Of a stretch of 6,125 bases of DNA, positions 5,134-6,125 are shown piece by piece (positions within the stretch are counted from its first letter, which is position 1; every line of letters begins with the position of its first letter). The position numbers and the translations under genes are program-made. The notes beneath the pieces are model-generated. The model made no database searches. It was not told where the DNA came from and saw only the letters and a list, made by a program, of their open reading frames with translations. The stretch covers positions 1 through 6,125 of the forward strand of contig JALZUY010000106.1 in NCBI GenBank assembly GCA_023301395.1, read 5' to 3'. Source of the stretch: Nonlabens sp. (GTDB lineage Bacteria; Bacteroidota; Bacteroidia; Flavobacteriales; Flavobacteriaceae).

Positions 5134-5636
5134 ACCAAATTTAATAATAAACTTAAACCACGGTTATTCATTACTCCTATGTCTAAGGATTCGTCATTTA
5201 CCATAGAGGACTGTCCAGTAGCAACAAATAAAATCAGAAAAATAATGGCAAGAATGATAAGATTGCGTACTAAAGGTAATTTTTTAAGTAGCGGTTCTTG
5301 CTGTTTACTATCTCTTAAATTAAAAGAATAATTAATAGATTTAGGAGTAGCCGGAGCGACATTTTTACAAAGTAAATTATGTGCATTGATCAAATTATCA
5401 ATATTGTTCTCTTCAATTAATGGAATCACATCAATATTTACAGTTTTACCATTATGCAAAGCAAATGAGAGCATTTGATTGATCTCATGAATCATTTCAT
5501 CTTTAAGCTTTGGTGAGATGCTTTTAAATTTTGTTTTAGGTTCTTTTGATGGAGTAGCTGTTGTAGATGTAGTTTCTTTTTCAGTTACTGATTTTTCAAT
5601 ATTAGGAGGATTTGCAATAGTAGAGGTAGTTGGCAT
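5127..5636 (-). CDS. Conserved single-helix membrane protein, probably truncated by frameshift
   Basis: A 169-residue protein of unknown function. Residues 1-38 are a low-complexity Thr/Ser/Pro/Lys-rich cytosolic-type stretch without a signal peptide. Residues 42-107 are a helical region containing ALHNGKTVNIDVIPLIEE, then NLINAHNLLCKNVAPATPKS, a pattern I recall in proteins ending in a pair of membrane helices. One strong helix spans about 124-140. It is followed by a polar loop (141-160) and a hydrophobic start, GLSLLLNL, that is cut off by TAG after only three more codons. A second helix continues in another frame (5047-5133), so a one-base deletion near 5130 is likely. The ATG at 5636 is chosen as the first start of the frame; its Shine-Dalgarno is weak. 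A TAGGTTTG promoter-like element lies 61 bases upstream. The gene faces an IS1595-type element and may be decaying. Confidence 0.62.
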   Translation of the reverse strand: MPTTSTIANPPNIEKSVTEKETTSTTATPSKEPKTKFKSISPKLKDEMIHEINQMLSFALHNGKTVNIDVIPLIEENNIDNLINAHNLLCKNVAPATPKSINYSFNLRDSKQQEPLLKKLPLVRNLIILAIIFLILFVATGQSSMVNDESLDIGVMNNRGLSLLLNLVT

Positions 5637-5696
5637 GTGAAGATAAATTTTAAAGATCAGAACTGTTCAAACTATATTTTTTGAATTAACGATTTT

Positions 5697-5704
5697 CAAA
5701 CCTA
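5697..5704 (-). promoter_or_regulatory. Candidate flavobacterial -7 promoter element TAGGTTTG
   Basis: On the - strand TAGGTTTG matches the Bacteroidetes -7 consensus TAnnTTTG exactly, 61 bases upstream of the ATG at 5636. A T-rich stretch lies about 19-23 bases further upstream, where a -33 TTTG/TTG box would be, but it is not an exact match. Confidence 0.35.
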
Positions 5705-5750
5705 CGACACTTCGATTATCATAAAAATAAGTATTTATACCTGTTTTTTT

Positions 5751-5764
5751 ATTTTCTAGAAAAT
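5751..5764. repeat. Perfect 14-bp palindrome ATTTTCTAGAAAAT
   Basis: The sequence reads the same on both strands and lies about 47 bases upstream of the candidate -7 element of the leftward gene at 5636. Its position would suit an operator for a dimeric regulator; low sequence complexity keeps this tentative. Confidence 0.3.
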
Positions 5765-5962
5765 GAAATATTCAGCTTAAATCAAAGAAACTTGAATGAG
5801 TATATTTATAATTCCTAGTCGCGCGCATCTGAGATACGAGTATATAATTATCGCATTTGCAATGCTTTTTCAAAGTTACTATGCCCGTTTTCTATGGATT
5901 TCATTTGGAACATTAAGAATATTTAATTTCAGAATTTGAATTAGATTTATAGAGGTCAGTAG

Positions 5963-6125
5963 TTAGTTACTCATTAATTTAGATTGATAAATTATATCTG
6001 AGTAGACCATTTTATTAACTAGATTATTAAATATAGTCGCTTTAGTTTGTGACCTGTTGATTCTAAAACAAAACTCATTAAAATATCTATTTAGATTGTG
6101 TTCACTCACCCAGGAGTATGTGGTT
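5963..6125 (-). CDS. IS1595-family (ISXO2-like) transposase, C-terminal fragment entering from the right edge
   Basis: The - strand frame is open from the right edge for 53 complete codons to TAA at 5963-5965. It reads WVSEHNLNRYFNEFCFRINR (from residue 5 of the visible part) and then SQTKATIFNNLVNKMVYSDI and a short tail. The pattern W-V-S-x-x-x-L-x-R-Y-x-x-E-F-x-x-R-x-N is the C-terminal signature of the DDE transposases of the IS1595 group (PF12762-type), which catalyse cut-and-paste or copy movement of the element. The catalytic Asp-Asp-Glu/Asn region and N-terminal zinc ribbon lie outside the window, so I cannot tell whether the transposase is intact. The natural-looking stop and coherent C-terminus suggest the element's end is complete on this side. 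The few tens of bases left of the stop should carry its terminal inverted repeat. Confidence 0.8.
   Translation of the reverse strand, partial: TTYSWVSEHNLNRYFNEFCFRINRSQTKATIFNNLVNKMVYSDIIYQSKLMSN

Larger units (their letters stand above)
5637..5962. other. AT-rich non-coding region between the truncated gene and the IS element
   Basis: A 326-base stretch with no gene I can support. It contains the candidate promoter for the leftward gene (5697-5704), a perfect 14-base palindrome ATTTTCTAGAAAAT (5751-5764), a short GC-rich island CGCGCGCATCTGAGATACGAG (5820-5840) with an imperfect inverted repeat centred on ATCTGAGAT, and a chance-length + strand frame of 47 codons (5796-5939). The outer end of the IS1595-type element should fall in the last few tens of bases, but I cannot fix its terminal repeat because the other end is outside the window. 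Confidence 0.55.

Noticed and set aside
5796..5939. A 47-codon + strand frame starting MSIFIIPSRAHLRYEY with a hydrophobic middle
   Set aside because: No good ribosome-binding site, no recognisable family, mixed hydrophobic/Arg composition and position beside an IS end; a chance frame is the simpler explanation.

Overview
The window looks like chromosomal DNA from a marine-type member of the Flavobacteriia (Bacteroidetes). It is AT-rich, with long AT-rich intergenic stretches. Shine-Dalgarno sites are weak or absent for most genes. The SecA tail, the MeaB sequence, the flavobacterial signal peptide ending in YSQ, the lipoprotein with Ser-Cys-Glu at its lipobox, and the two DUF6705-like proteins all fit that group. 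A perfect GCTTTCGCGAAAGC palindrome inside meaB resembles a motif I remember as over-represented in Nonlabens/Dokdonia-like genomes. The genus is therefore a guess.

Layout from left to right: (1) 1-367, the C-terminal end of secA on the + strand, closed by a strong bidirectional hairpin terminator (402-433). (2) 466-3153, a tightly packed three-gene cassette on the - strand. It is read as a 467-residue lipoprotein with a Gly-rich linker and a C-terminal H-x-H domain, followed by two tandem, diverged paralogues of a small secreted family (probably DUF6705). (3) 3154-3494, a divergent intergenic region with an A11 tract, a spaced direct repeat and flavobacterial-type dispersed palindromic repeats. 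(4) 3495-4928, a + strand pair: a four-helix membrane protein, then the GTPase MeaB, whose GTG start immediately follows the stop codon of the first gene. (5) 5001-5105, a previously overlooked 34-residue single-helix membrane protein with a good Shine-Dalgarno site. (6) 5047-5636 on the - strand, a conserved single-helix protein whose frame is probably broken near 5130. A second hydrophobic helix continues in another frame. (7) 5637-5962, non-coding AT-rich DNA. (8) 5963-6125 on the - strand, the C-terminal end of an IS1595-family (ISXO2-like) transposase running off the right edge.

Functionally, secA and meaB are housekeeping genes: protein export, and care of adenosylcobalamin-dependent methylmalonyl-CoA mutase. 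The accessory content is the secreted cassette between them and the decaying, IS-flanked right end. The cassette is the best candidate for an undescribed system: one operon sending a putative degenerate JAMM-like surface lipoprotein and two related small proteins to the cell envelope. No function can be assigned to it from sequence alone.
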